The notes under the pieces are model-generated. The model did not search any database. It was not told the origin of the DNA and saw only the letters and a list, made by a program, of their open reading frames with translations. The position numbers and the translations under genes are program-made. From Comamonadaceae bacterium (GTDB lineage: Bacteria > Pseudomonadota > Gammaproteobacteria > Burkholderiales > Burkholderiaceae_C): a DNA stretch of 48,829 nt. This document shows, piece by piece, positions 8,267 through 16,804 of the stretch (position 1 is its first letter; each line of letters opens with the position of its first letter). The stretch covers positions 1 to 48,829 of the forward strand of contig CANGME010000022.1 in assembly GCA_947455145.1 (NCBI GenBank), given 5' to 3'.

Positions 8267-9696
8267 ACATTCAACGATTTCAAGCGTCTACATCTCGAGA
8301 AGCGCTGGCCAAAGCGAGACTGACTTTTGGTGACAAAACTCTGATTCTGTCCAATCGTCAGACTGACACTGGCGTTGAGGTTTTGGCCGCCGCTGAGGGT
8401 TCTTTTTCCGAACTTGATGTTGCACCTTCTGTCACACCTAAATCGACAAAAAACGTACAACGTAGAGCGACCTCAACACCAACTCCAACATCACAAACTC
8501 AGGTGGAAGAGGATGCAGATCAACTCGCAATGAGCACCCTGTCATTTCAAGACTACGTGCGCGAAAGAATGATAAAGCGTCGGCACGAAGGCTTGAATGT
8601 CAGCACTAGTGGCTCCGGATCGGCGCGTACAAACGACACTCCATCCCACACCATGCCGGGTCATTTCACGGACCCTGCGGATGGAGCGTCAACATTGCAG
8701 ACAACATCAACATCTGACAAGAATACTTCCGCTCCCCACAACCAAAATCGTGCAAGCGTCGGCATAGCCGACGAGCTAAATGGGCTAAAAGCCTTGATTG
8801 AAGATCGATTCAACACATTGACTTGGCTTGGGCAAAGCAGCCAAAACCCTACTCAATCGGCCATGATGTTCAAGCTGATCCAGGCCGGATTTTCTCCGAA
8901 TCTGGCACGTGCCTTGTTAGAAAAAATGCCTCAAGACACCTCCGCCGTAGCGGCTATGCCATGGGCCACTGATGTGCTGGAACGCAACATCAGAACAGAT
9001 TCCCAAACGATGCCGATACAAGAAGAAGGCGGCATCTATGCCCTGGTAGGTGCTACAGGCGTAGGAAAAACAAGCACGACGGCCAAGCTGGCCAATCTGT
9101 GTGCCCGCCAGCATGGTCCCGCAAGCGTAGGGCTTATCACCATGGACAGCTATCGCATGGGTGCCCACGAGCAACTTCGAAACTATGGTCGCATGTTGGG
9201 CGTAGTAGCTCATCTAGCCCATGACAGAACTGCTTTGCAAGATCTTTTGGGACTGTTGGCCAACAAGAAAATGGTTCTTATCGACACGGTTGGAATTTCT
9301 CCGCGCGACCCGCGCAAAAAGGACATGTTGGACGTGCTGGACTTACCACGCGTCAACCGACTACTTGTGCTCAATGCAGTGAGCCATGGTGACACACTGG
9401 ACGATGCCATCACTGCCTTTCGCTCACGCGGCGTTCAGCAGGCAATCCTGTCCAAAACGGATGAGGCGATCAAGCTCGGCCCGGCGCTGGATGCCGTGAT
9501 TCGACACCAACTCAATTTGCGCGGTGTCACCACCGGTCAGAGAGTGCCTGATGATTTTGAACACGCGAGCGCATCCAAGTTGATCAAACTTGCCATGCGA
9601 ACTCCGAGCAAGTCGGCGTTTGATCCGCAAGCTTCTGATATGGGATTTTTCTTCTCACAAACCCGTGTTCAGCCTGCAGGAATTCTCCATGTTTGA
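8263..9696 (+). CDS. flhF: Flagellar SRP-type GTPase FlhF
   Basis: FlhF is an SRP-like GTPase that sets where and when polar flagella are assembled. In this 477-residue protein, a low-complexity N-terminal region (about 50-165, rich in T, S and P) precedes the NG domain. The P-loop GATGVGKT is at 263-270, the switch region is TMDSYRMGAHEQL, the DTVG motif is about 345, and the guanine-specificity motif is SKTD. It overlaps flhA by 4 bases and the next gene by 8 bases. Its normal partner FlhG is present next door but degenerate. Confidence 0.95.
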   Translation: MNIQRFQASTSREALAKARLTFGDKTLILSNRQTDTGVEVLAAAEGSFSELDVAPSVTPKSTKNVQRRATSTPTPTSQTQVEEDADQLAMSTLSFQDYVRERMIKRRHEGLNVSTSGSGSARTNDTPSHTMPGHFTDPADGASTLQTTSTSDKNTSAPHNQNRASVGIADELNGLKALIEDRFNTLTWLGQSSQNPTQSAMMFKLIQAGFSPNLARALLEKMPQDTSAVAAMPWATDVLERNIRTDSQTMPIQEEGGIYALVGATGVGKTSTTAKLANLCARQHGPASVGLITMDSYRMGAHEQLRNYGRMLGVVAHLAHDRTALQDLLGLLANKKMVLIDTVGISPRDPRKKDMLDVLDLPRVNRLLVLNAVSHGDTLDDAITAFRSRGVQQAILSKTDEAIKLGPALDAVIRHQLNLRGVTTGQRVPDDFEHASASKLIKLAMRTPSKSAFDPQASDMGFFFSQTRVQPAGILHV

Positions 9697-10495
9697 TCCA
9701 GACCTGCACCAGACCACGGGGTTCAACGATCTATTCGTTCAACCCGCACAGCACGTCATCGTCATGGCCAGCAATGGCGATTGGCACGGCGAGCTGCCCT
9801 TGCTCTGGAATCTGTGTTCGGCGTGGTCGGACATGGGTTACACACTGACCGTTCTTGATGCCACCACGACTGAGTCCGACAACAATCCTGGCCTTCAACA
9901 ACTGATGGACAACATGCAACTCCCCGCAGCAGGCGAGTTTGATCACGCCAATTGGGCCATTATTCCTGCTGCGCTCGGGTTGACACAACTCAGTGAGCAC
10001 TCCCCGTCCAAAAAGACAGCAACAACCCTAAAAACCTTGGGCCACTTATTTGAAAATTACGAAATCATTGTGATTTATGCAAGCGCCCAAAATTTGGCGA
10101 ATTGCCTAGCCGACACCGGTATCGAACCGTTGCTGCCCCTGAGCATCAATACCCTGTCTATCGTCCCGACTTATCAGGCCCTTAAGCACCTCATGCTCAA
10201 AGGGAGGCTGCATGCCACCACTGTGACCGTGGTGGACACATCCAATGCTGAGGACTTTTTATCGGCCCAGCGTGTAAACCAACGCTTACAGGATTGCGCC
10301 TTTAACTTTCTAGGTCAGGAAATATCAACCCTGACTGCGCCTTCGCAATTCTTGGACGCACGGGCTGCTCAGGACGTCAAAACACTGGCCCTTCGCTTGC
10401 TTGAGCGGTCCGTCTCGGTACGCCAAGACAGCATCACCCAGCCGAAGACTCATCCGCGCCCACTTAATACCTTCTCTAATGCGAGGCACTACTGA
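9689..10495 (+). CDS. Degenerate FlhG/FleN-like protein
   Basis: By position (between flhF and fliA) and outline this is the MinD-type ATPase FlhG/FleN, which limits flagellar number and activates FlhF. The 268-residue protein has the expected alpha/beta frame, but the deviant Walker A motif KGGVGKT is absent; the same place reads MASNGDWHGELPLLWNL. The N-terminal DQAxxLR FlhF-activating motif is also altered (HQTTGFNDLF). ATPase activity is therefore unlikely. The start at 9689 is chosen because AGGA lies 7 bases upstream and it overlaps the flhF stop (ATGTTTGA). Its stop overlaps the fliA ATG by one base. It is a coupled, intact reading frame, so it is probably still expressed. Confidence 0.75.
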   Translation: MFDPDLHQTTGFNDLFVQPAQHVIVMASNGDWHGELPLLWNLCSAWSDMGYTLTVLDATTTESDNNPGLQQLMDNMQLPAAGEFDHANWAIIPAALGLTQLSEHSPSKKTATTLKTLGHLFENYEIIVIYASAQNLANCLADTGIEPLLPLSINTLSIVPTYQALKHLMLKGRLHATTVTVVDTSNAEDFLSAQRVNQRLQDCAFNFLGQEISTLTAPSQFLDARAAQDVKTLALRLLERSVSVRQDSITQPKTHPRPLNTFSNARHY

Positions 10496-11208
10496 TGTAC
10501 ACCGACAAAGGCCAGCCCGACCGTAACGCCATGCTTCGACAGTACGTGCCATTAGTGCAGCGCATGGCACACCACATGATGGCCAAGCTTCCGCCCAGCG
10601 TTCAGGTCGATGACCTAATTCAAGTGGGTTTGATGGGCTTGTCTGAGGCTCTGACACGCTTTGAAGCAAGTCAGGGCGTTCAATTTGAAACCTTCGCATC
10701 GCAACGCATTCGTGGTGCCATGCTTGATGAACTACGCGAAGGCGACTGGATGTCACGCGGATCGCGTAAGAGCCAAAAAGACATTGAACATGCCATGCGA
10801 CGTTTGGAACATCGATTGGGCAGGGTTGCGCGCGAGTCTGAAATTGCTACCGAACTCGGCATGAGTTTGCCAGACTATCAAGAACTGCTGGGCAAAGTCA
10901 AAGGCACGCAACTGGTTTACTTGGAAGACATGAGCGGCGACGAAGGCGACGACAGTTTCCTGGATCGCCACACCATGGACAGTGATGCAGACCCCTTGGA
11001 GATGCTGCAAAACCACCGCCTGCGCACCGCACTGGTTGAAGCAATTAACAGCTTGCCCGACCGTGAAAAATACATCATGAGCATGTACTACGAAAACGAC
11101 ATGAACCTCAAAGAAATTGCAGCCGTTCTTGGTGTGACCGAGTCCCGAGTTTGCCAGTTGCACAGCCAGTCTATCGCCCGGTTACGCAATAAGATGCGAA
11201 CCCATTGA
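10495..11208 (+). CDS. fliA: Flagellar sigma-28 factor FliA
   Basis: FliA directs RNA polymerase to late flagellar and chemotaxis promoters and is held inactive by FlgM until the hook is complete. In this 237-residue protein, region 2 is at about 15-85 (YVPLVQRMAHH, DDLIQVGLMGL), region 3 at about 95-130, and region 4 at about 180-230 with the helix-turn-helix LKEIAAVLGVTESRVCQLHS. The start codon overlaps the stop of the FlhG-like gene (TGATG). Two matching promoters are visible in this window (before cheY and before flgM). No terminator is seen after it. Confidence 0.97.
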   Translation: MYTDKGQPDRNAMLRQYVPLVQRMAHHMMAKLPPSVQVDDLIQVGLMGLSEALTRFEASQGVQFETFASQRIRGAMLDELREGDWMSRGSRKSQKDIEHAMRRLEHRLGRVARESEIATELGMSLPDYQELLGKVKGTQLVYLEDMSGDEGDDSFLDRHTMDSDADPLEMLQNHRLRTALVEAINSLPDREKYIMSMYYENDMNLKEIAAVLGVTESRVCQLHSQSIARLRNKMRTH

Positions 11209-11464
11209 AGCATCATAGGCGTCTAAGAGCTTTTGTTTAATCGGTCAATGGGCATGAACCTGCTGCACTTCAAGAAAGAAGCGAGATGGCCGGTAGCAAC
11301 GAGTTGATCGACGGCCTGCTCATGCTGATCACAAAGAAACTGGTGGAGTGAACCCTGGAAGCCGAGATCACGCAACACCTGGGCGATGTCAAGAATGAGA
11401 GCATTTCCATTGTCGAATTTACGAACTCGCGACCATTCAAGAATGTTCGCGGGTCTTAGTTCGT
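11209..11464. other. fliA-flgN convergent gap containing a transposase relic
   Basis: This 256-base gap lies between the ends of convergent fliA and flgN. It has no intact gene and no clear terminator. The only recognisable content is the broken IS256-type transposase fragment at 11286-11456. Confidence 0.6.
11286..11456 (+). pseudogene. Remnant of an IS256-family transposase
   Basis: Read from the ATG at 11286, the frame gives MAGSNELIDGLLMLITKKLVE, a TGA stop, then TLEAEITQHLG and a little later TNSRPFKNVRGS before a final stop. This matches the N-terminal region of IS256-family transposases (ELIDxLL, then QLTKALVERALEAEMTEHLGY, then NSRNGKTSKT-type residues), with an internal deletion after ELIDGLL and an Arg codon turned to stop (CGA to TGA). 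Only about 55 codons survive and no terminal inverted repeats are recognisable. It must be an old insertion between the convergent fliA and flgN genes. Confidence 0.7.
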
Positions 11465-11845
11465 TCAAGCCTTTAATAATTTGAATGCGCCACTTTGCCG
11501 CACAGCCCCGCCATAAGGTCCGGCCAATTGCGCGTAGCCGGCTTCGCTTGTGGCAGGAACTAGTGCTTGTAAGGCTCGCTCATTTACCGCAGATCTGCGA
11601 AACAACTGCTCTCTTTGCAAAACCAAACACTTAGCTATGTGCTTGAGCCGCGCTCGGTTGGCTTGACTGGTCAGAGCTTGGCTGGGTTGTGCGGCAAAGA
11701 AGTGTGACGTATCCACGGCCAGCTTTTGAAGTGCGGCGCTTGATACGCAGACCTCATCAGGGTCTCCCTGGCTCACTGCGCCAGCCAAAGTCTGACACTG
11801 CCGCTCAATCTGAGTGAGCATTTGATCCAATTCCGCAGGTGACAT
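11465..11845 (-). CDS. flgN: Putative flagellar export chaperone FlgN
   Basis: FlgN escorts the hook-filament junction proteins FlgK and FlgL to the export gate. This small helical protein (126 residues from the start chosen here) follows flgM directly, the usual place of flgN, and has the helical, Gln/Leu-rich character of the family, but sequence identity to known FlgN is low. The start at 11845 has a strong site (AGAGAGGA, 6 bases away). An earlier ATG at 11872 overlaps the flgM stop (TAATG) and would add 9 residues. The stop is next to the transposase relic. Confidence 0.75.
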   Translation of the reverse strand: MSPAELDQMLTQIERQCQTLAGAVSQGDPDEVCVSSAALQKLAVDTSHFFAAQPSQALTSQANRARLKHIAKCLVLQREQLFRRSAVNERALQALVPATSEAGYAQLAGPYGGAVRQSGAFKLLKA

Positions 11846-11871
11846 GGAGGATCCTCTCTGATAGGGACTCA

Positions 11872-12195
11872 TTAGCGCGGTGTTCGGCTTAGCATTTCCT
11901 GAGCATTGCCTAGCAGTTTGTCCGCAATCGCGCCCGAGTTGATGACATACGTTCCTTGCTCAATGGCGGCGCGAACCGCATTGACTTTGACCATATCCAC
12001 ATTAGAAACATCACTGCTATGAGCTTGCTTCATGGCACGTACCTCTTTTGAGACCGTCACCTCCACCCCCGCAGAGGGTGAGGTTTGTGTCGCTTTCGTA
12101 TCAACCCCGGACCGGCCTACCAGTTTGGCAGGATCAGCGTCTGGACTTGACTGTTTAGAAACGGCTGGAAAATCCAATGATTGACCTATTTTCAT
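11872..12195 (-). CDS. flgM: Anti-sigma-28 factor FlgM
   Basis: FlgM binds FliA and blocks late-gene transcription until it is exported through the finished hook-basal body. It is 107 residues, with a disordered Ser/Thr/Pro-rich N-terminal half and the sigma-binding C-terminal helices (VKVNAVRAAIEQGTYVIN, ADKLLGNAQEML). GGAG lies 6 bases upstream of the start. A near-perfect sigma-28 promoter lies 44-70 bases upstream, the classic feedback arrangement. The stop overlaps an ATG of the flgN frame. Confidence 0.93.
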   Translation of the reverse strand: MKIGQSLDFPAVSKQSSPDADPAKLVGRSGVDTKATQTSPSAGVEVTVSKEVRAMKQAHSSDVSNVDMVKVNAVRAAIEQGTYVINSGAIADKLLGNAQEMLSRTPR

Positions 12196-12238
12196 CTCTT
12201 ACTCCAAAACACGGGGGATCGATACCCTCGTCCTATCA

Positions 12239-12265
12239 CTATCGGAATATTTGTCATCAACTTTA
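12239..12265 (-). promoter_or_regulatory. Sigma-28 (FliA) promoter of flgM
   Basis: On the minus strand TAAA (12265-12262), exactly 15 bases, then TCCGATAG (12246-12239) matches TAAA-N15-GCCGATAA. It lies in the flgA-flgM gap, so flgMN can be raised by FliA independently of the class II transcript that would come through flgA. Confidence 0.85.
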
Positions 12266-12293
12266 ATTTTTATGCAAAATTTCAATGGCACGC

Positions 12294-13037
12294 TTACATT
12301 TCAACTTGTACAGTACGGGAGTCCATTACTGTGCCCGACATTACCCGCCCATTGTCCATCTTCACTCTGGTCAACTGCCCCACCACACCAGGCGACAAGG
12401 CTTGACCATCGGCGCTGATTTGAAACCCTAATCCCTGGGCCAGCACCCGAACTTGTGCACCCGCCTGAAAGACTTGAGCGGCACGCAACATATTTTGACG
12501 CAATACTTGCCCCGTGCTCAATGCACGGGTGGCGACTTGCCCTACCCATACAGAAGACTCAGCCACGACGGGGCTCGTTTCATCAGCCCAATCCACCTCG
12601 GCGGCCATTCCATCGGCCTGCGTCAGCACAGCTCCCGCAGGCACATCCCGGCGCGCCACCCAAGCTGAGCCCCAAGCCCGGATGGTGACAGGCAAAAAAA
12701 CATTCCACTTCGTATCGCCTACCAGGCAGCGAAGGCCCAAGCGGGTTTTACCCCACAGACGCAAACCTGAAGGTACGTAAGGTTGAACCTTGGCACATGG
12801 GGCCAAGTGCAAGCGTCTGTCTAAAGCACCCACAACCACCTCCATCCGCAGTTGAGCAACACCGGGGGTTTGAACGCCCACAGAAGTTTGTGTCACCAAC
12901 CAACGTCGAGTATTTTCCAAAAGTTCATTTTCTGTCGCGGTCGAAGACACGATTTGCGCCTGAACACTGCTTGCCAGGACGCACGAGAAACCCAGACAAA
13001 TGAATGCCTTACCTATAGTTGAAGTGAGATTTTTCAT
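12294..13037 (-). CDS. flgA: Flagellar P-ring assembly chaperone FlgA
   Basis: FlgA is a periplasmic chaperone that helps FlgI form the P ring around the rod. The 247-residue protein has a Sec signal peptide (MKNLTSTIGK then a hydrophobic core ending SSVQA) and a C-terminal SAF/ChapFlgA domain (about 120-247; RRDVPAGAVLTQAD, GQVLRQNML and the ending TVQVEM). The start at 13037 is chosen because the signal peptide begins there; an in-frame start at 13070 would add 11 residues, and neither has a good ribosome site. It is divergent from flgB and is followed by flgMN on the same strand. Confidence 0.92.
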   Translation of the reverse strand: MKNLTSTIGKAFICLGFSCVLASSVQAQIVSSTATENELLENTRRWLVTQTSVGVQTPGVAQLRMEVVVGALDRRLHLAPCAKVQPYVPSGLRLWGKTRLGLRCLVGDTKWNVFLPVTIRAWGSAWVARRDVPAGAVLTQADGMAAEVDWADETSPVVAESSVWVGQVATRALSTGQVLRQNMLRAAQVFQAGAQVRVLAQGLGFQISADGQALSPGVVGQLTRVKMDNGRVMSGTVMDSRTVQVEM

Positions 13038-13198
13038 ATCTATCACTGTACTCATACTATCTGTTAGCAAAACCCTTATATACCGGGGAAATCGCCTTCA
13101 ATTTCAAGCCTCATCCACTCAAGTTCTCCTCATACTTACCGAACATTTGAAGCGTTGTCACATGCACAAGGCTTATCAATCAGTAGATGAGGTGAACC

Positions 13199-13624
13199 AT
13201 GTTTTCACAAATGAACAATGCATTGGACTTTCAGGCAAAGGCACTAGTGGTGCGCGCCGAACGTCAACGCTTAATTGCCAGCAATATCGCCAATGCAGAC
13301 ACACCCGGCTATGCAGCCCGTGATCTGAGTTTTCAAGAGGCCATGATTCAGGCATCTGGAGCGAGCTCCTCACTCTCTGTCTCGCCTGCAGTCTCAGCCA
13401 CAAGTCATGCCAAGCATCTTGCACTGGGAACGCGTTCTGGTGAATTGGGCTCAGCATCACAACTAGCCTACAGCACCCCAACTCAACCCAGCATGGATGG
13501 AAATAGCGTTGACCTAGACCGAGAACGCAGCAAATTTGTGGACAACGCGGTGCGATACGAGGCAACACTTCGCTTCATTAATAGTCAGTCAAAAACTTTA
13601 CTGAGTGCCATCCAGGGTCAATAA
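13199..13624 (+). CDS. flgB: Flagellar rod protein FlgB
   Basis: FlgB forms part of the proximal rod. The 141-residue protein has the rod-family N-terminal motif RQRLIASNIANADTPGY at about 22-38 and the C-terminal helix ending in the usual hydrophobic heptads. GAGGTG directly upstream is the ribosome site. It is the first gene of the flgBCDEFGHIJKL run, divergent from flgA across about 160 bases, where no clear -35/-10 pair could be assigned. Confidence 0.95.
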   Translation: MFSQMNNALDFQAKALVVRAERQRLIASNIANADTPGYAARDLSFQEAMIQASGASSSLSVSPAVSATSHAKHLALGTRSGELGSASQLAYSTPTQPSMDGNSVDLDRERSKFVDNAVRYEATLRFINSQSKTLLSAIQGQ

Positions 13625-13653
13625 AGTCTTAATTAACTCAGTGGGGATTCAAC

Positions 13654-14058
13654 ATGTCCATGTTTTCAATTTTCGGCGTGTCAGGCAGCGCCATCAGTGC
13701 GCAGTCACAACGCCTCAATGTGGTGGCCAGCAACTTGGCCAATGCAGACGCAGTGGCCGGACCAGACGGCAAGGCCTACAAAGCTAAACAATTGGTGTTT
13801 GAGACGGTTCTGATGGGCTCGGACGCCTCTGCCGGCGTCAATGTCAAATCTATTCAGGAAAACCAAGCGCCAGGCCTGCGCGTACACAACCCAAACCACC
13901 CCTCTTCTGACGCAGAAGGTTATGTCACGCAGTCTAACGTCAACCCGGTGGAAGAGATGGTCAACATGATGTCGGCCTCACGCTCCTACCAAAACAACGT
14001 GGACGTCATGAACACTGCAAAAACCCTGTTACTCAAGACCCTTCAAATGGGTCAATAA
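13654..14058 (+). CDS. flgC: Flagellar rod protein FlgC
   Basis: FlgC is a proximal rod subunit. The 134-residue protein has the N-terminal rod motif RLNVVASNLANADAV and the C-terminal pattern VNPVEEMVNMMSASRSYQNN common to rod and hook proteins. A GGGGA ribosome site precedes the ATG. It is followed after 17 bases by flgD. Confidence 0.96.
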   Translation: MSMFSIFGVSGSAISAQSQRLNVVASNLANADAVAGPDGKAYKAKQLVFETVLMGSDASAGVNVKSIQENQAPGLRVHNPNHPSSDAEGYVTQSNVNPVEEMVNMMSASRSYQNNVDVMNTAKTLLLKTLQMGQ

Positions 14059-14075
14059 ACCAGAAAGACATCGCC

Positions 14076-14756
14076 ATGATTACCCCAACCAGCAATCCAG
14101 TAAACCAGGCCACCACCGCAGCAAGCAGCAACACATCTACCAGTGGTACCAGTACCGACTCCACCACCGATCCCGCCGCCATGCAGGACAGATTCCTAAA
14201 ACTGCTGGTCGCGCAAATCAACAGCCAAGACCCGATGAATCCCATGGACAACGCTCAAATGACGAGCCAGATGGCGCAGATCAACACTGTCAATGGTATT
14301 CAGCAACTTAACCAAACACTCACCAGCATGTCGGCTCAATTCAGCGCCATGCAAGTACTGCAAGGCAGCAGCATGGTCGGCCAAAACGTACTGACCTCAG
14401 GCACCACGCTCACCCCAAATACCAGTACAGGCATAGCCAGTGCAGCCTTTGATTTAGCAAGCGCGGCTGATAACGTCTCTGTTGATATTTTGAGCCCGAG
14501 CGGTCAAGTTCTAGACAGTGTCAATATGGGCTCACAGACCGCAGGGCGTCATAGTTTTGACTGGAACACCAGCAGCTACCAAGGCACAGGGAAAGTCAGC
14601 TACCGAGTCAATGCGACCTTGGGTCAAAAGCCTGTTGCCAGCACGCCCTTGGTGCAAGAAAAAGTCCTCTCGGTTGGCGCTGTCAACGGCGCCATGTCAA
14701 TTCAGCTTCAAAGTGGTCGGGCAGTGAGCTACAGCGACATTGCCGCCATTCTTTAA
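14076..14756 (+). CDS. flgD: Hook-cap assembly protein FlgD
   Basis: FlgD is the scaffolding cap that lets hook subunits polymerise; it is discarded when the hook is complete. The 226-residue protein has a Ser/Thr-rich start, the conserved FlgD core FLKLLVAQINSQDPMNP at about 30-46 with QMTSQMAQINTVNGIQQL, then a Tudor/FnIII-like C-terminal domain (about 105-226). AGAAAG before the ATG is a modest ribosome site. Confidence 0.95.
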   Translation: MITPTSNPVNQATTAASSNTSTSGTSTDSTTDPAAMQDRFLKLLVAQINSQDPMNPMDNAQMTSQMAQINTVNGIQQLNQTLTSMSAQFSAMQVLQGSSMVGQNVLTSGTTLTPNTSTGIASAAFDLASAADNVSVDILSPSGQVLDSVNMGSQTAGRHSFDWNTSSYQGTGKVSYRVNATLGQKPVASTPLVQEKVLSVGAVNGAMSIQLQSGRAVSYSDIAAIL

Positions 14757-14795
14757 TTCATCGTTTCTCAGTCAAACTCACTCAAGGAGCTTCTA

Positions 14796-16010
14796 ATGTC
14801 ATCACAATCAGGCCTCTCTGGTTTATCGGCCGCCAGTCGTAATCTGGACGTCATTGGTAACAACATTGCCAATGCCAACACTGTTGGAATGAAATCTTCT
14901 CGTGTGGAGTTTTCTGAAGTTGTTGCGGCATCTCTCGGGGCGAGTGGGAGCAGTCAAGGTGGAATCGGCGTGTCCGTCCCAACCGTTTCTCAGTCTTTCA
15001 GTCAGGGAAACATCTCCATAACTGGCAACAATCTTGACGTGGCCATCAATGGCGGAGGATTTTTTCAACTCCAGATGGCCGATGGCACCATGGCTTACTC
15101 ACGCGCTGGGCAATTTAAGCTAGATAGCCAAGGCAATATGGTGTCCAACACAGGCGGAAAGGTAATGGGCTACCAAACAACTGCCGCTGGTGTGCCCACT
15201 AGTGTGACGTCAACGCCTTTGAAGTTACCCACCAGCGCGCCCATTGCGGCCAAATCGACTTCCTCTATCAACGCCGAATTCAACCTGGATGCACGTGCAC
15301 AGATTGCATCTACCGTCGTTCCACCGACCCCGTTGTCTACCTATGGCACTGCACTGACTGCCTACGACTCTCAAGGCGTCAGTCTGCCAGTTAATTTGTA
15401 CTTCTCTAAAGTCACCCCCACTGCGGCATCCACAGATCAATGGGATGTTTACGACTCTCTCACCGGAACCTCTGTCGGCTCACTCGTCTTTGACGCAACA
15501 GGAAAGTTAACCAGTGGCAGCCCCATGACGTTGAATTTAACGCCCCCAGCGCCCAGCACCGTTCCAGCGTTCCCCGTCACCGTTGATCTGAGCAAAGTAA
15601 CGCAATATGGGGCAAGCTTCAGCGTCTCTAATCTGACTCAAGATGGCTACCCACCGGGATCTCTTACGAGCATTAAGATTGGCAACGACGGCATCATCAC
15701 TACAAACTATTCAAACGGTCAATCCCAAGCCGGCGGCATGCTGGCCCTTGCAGACTTTCGCAATGTTCAGGGTTTGAGTCAAGTGGAAGGCGGCAACTGG
15801 GTCGAAACGTCCAGCTCCGGTCAGCCCATCCAAGGGCAGCCCGGAGTTGGAAAATTTGGCGTCACCCAGTCAGGTGCGCTGGAAGATTCCAACATTGACT
15901 TGACCGCTGAATTGGTCAGCATGATGACCGCGCAACGCGCTTATCAAGCAAGCGCTCAGACCATCAAGACCCAAGATGCGGTAATGCAAACACTAGTCAA
16001 TCTGCATTGA
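14796..16010 (+). CDS. flgE: Flagellar hook protein FlgE
   Basis: FlgE polymerises into the hook, the universal joint of the flagellum. The 404-residue protein has the N-terminal motif GLSAASRNLDVIGNNIANAN, the conserved central motif DVAINGGGFFQL at about 78-89, and the C-terminal pattern NIDLTAELVSMMTAQRAYQA. AAGGAG before the ATG is a strong ribosome site. Confidence 0.96.
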   Translation: MSSQSGLSGLSAASRNLDVIGNNIANANTVGMKSSRVEFSEVVAASLGASGSSQGGIGVSVPTVSQSFSQGNISITGNNLDVAINGGGFFQLQMADGTMAYSRAGQFKLDSQGNMVSNTGGKVMGYQTTAAGVPTSVTSTPLKLPTSAPIAAKSTSSINAEFNLDARAQIASTVVPPTPLSTYGTALTAYDSQGVSLPVNLYFSKVTPTAASTDQWDVYDSLTGTSVGSLVFDATGKLTSGSPMTLNLTPPAPSTVPAFPVTVDLSKVTQYGASFSVSNLTQDGYPPGSLTSIKIGNDGIITTNYSNGQSQAGGMLALADFRNVQGLSQVEGGNWVETSSSGQPIQGQPGVGKFGVTQSGALEDSNIDLTAELVSMMTAQRAYQASAQTIKTQDAVMQTLVNLH

Positions 16011-16046
16011 GTTGTGAACACTATTTCCAACTAACGCTTTCACATC

Positions 16047-16787
16047 ATGGACCGCCTTATCTATACCGCCATGACCGGGGCCAACGCAGCCGCCCATCGG
16101 CAAGCTGTGATGTCCAACAACCTGGCCAACGCCTCCACCAACGGGTTTCGAGCCGAGCTGTCCACCTTTCGCGCGGTGCCCATCCAAGGTGAAGGTTTGG
16201 CCACGCGGGCATTCTCACTCGAAGCCACCGCAGGTCATCTAGACACCGCTGGCCCAGCGCAGCAAACGGGGCGCGACTTGGACGCCATGGCCCAAGGCAA
16301 TAGCTGGTTTGCTGTGCAAGGCTTGGACGGCACTGAGGCTTACACACGTAACGGCTCGTTTGAGGTATCCCCTCAGGGCAGTCTGATGACCAGCACTGGC
16401 TTGACCGTGTTGTCAGACGGCGGCGCGCCCATCACCTTGCCTGCGGGGGCCAGCGTCAGCCTGGGAGCGGACGGCACGCTGAGCGCAAAGACGGGTAACC
16501 AACCTGCCACCAACGTGGGGCGGCTGAAAATGGTCACGCCTGACGCGCAAGACCCGCTCAAACGCGGCACAGACGGACTCTTCCGCGCCACCTCAGGTGA
16601 CCCACTACCTAGCAGCGCCACGGCTCGCCTGTCCACAGGTGTGCTTGAAGGATCCAACGTGAACGCTGTGGAAACCATGGTCAGCATGATCCAGACCGCT
16701 CGCCAGTTCGAGGTGCAGATGCGCCTACTTCAAAACGCCGAAACCAATGACAAATCTGCCTCGCAGTTGCTGAACCTGCAAGGTTAA
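16047..16787 (+). CDS. flgF: Flagellar rod protein FlgF
   Basis: FlgF is a rod subunit linking the proximal rod and the distal rod protein FlgG. In this 246-residue protein [19 protein letters not shown] and [14 protein letters not shown] are the FlgF-type N-terminus, [19 protein letters not shown] is the central rod motif, and [18 protein letters not shown] is the C-terminal motif. No clear ribosome site precedes the ATG, so expression may depend on coupling to flgE. Confidence 0.95.
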   Translation: MDRLIYTAMTGANAAAHRQAVMSNNLANASTNGFRAELSTFRAVPIQGEGLATRAFSLEATAGHLDTAGPAQQTGRDLDAMAQGNSWFAVQGLDGTEAYTRNGSFEVSPQGSLMTSTGLTVLSDGGAPITLPAGASVSLGADGTLSAKTGNQPATNVGRLKMVTPDAQDPLKRGTDGLFRATSGDPLPSSATARLSTGVLEGSNVNAVETMVSMIQTARQFEVQMRLLQNAETNDKSASQLLNLQG

Positions 16788-16804
16788 ATAAAAAAGGATG
16801 CATC

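Noticed and set aside
9000-9020. GCCGATAC inside flhF as an internal sigma-28 promoter
   Set aside because: No TAAA 15 bases upstream; chance match in coding sequence.
11223-11468. An 81-codon minus-strand frame in the fliA-flgN gap
   Set aside because: It is antisense to the transposase relic, whose plus-strand translation is recognisable; no ribosome site.
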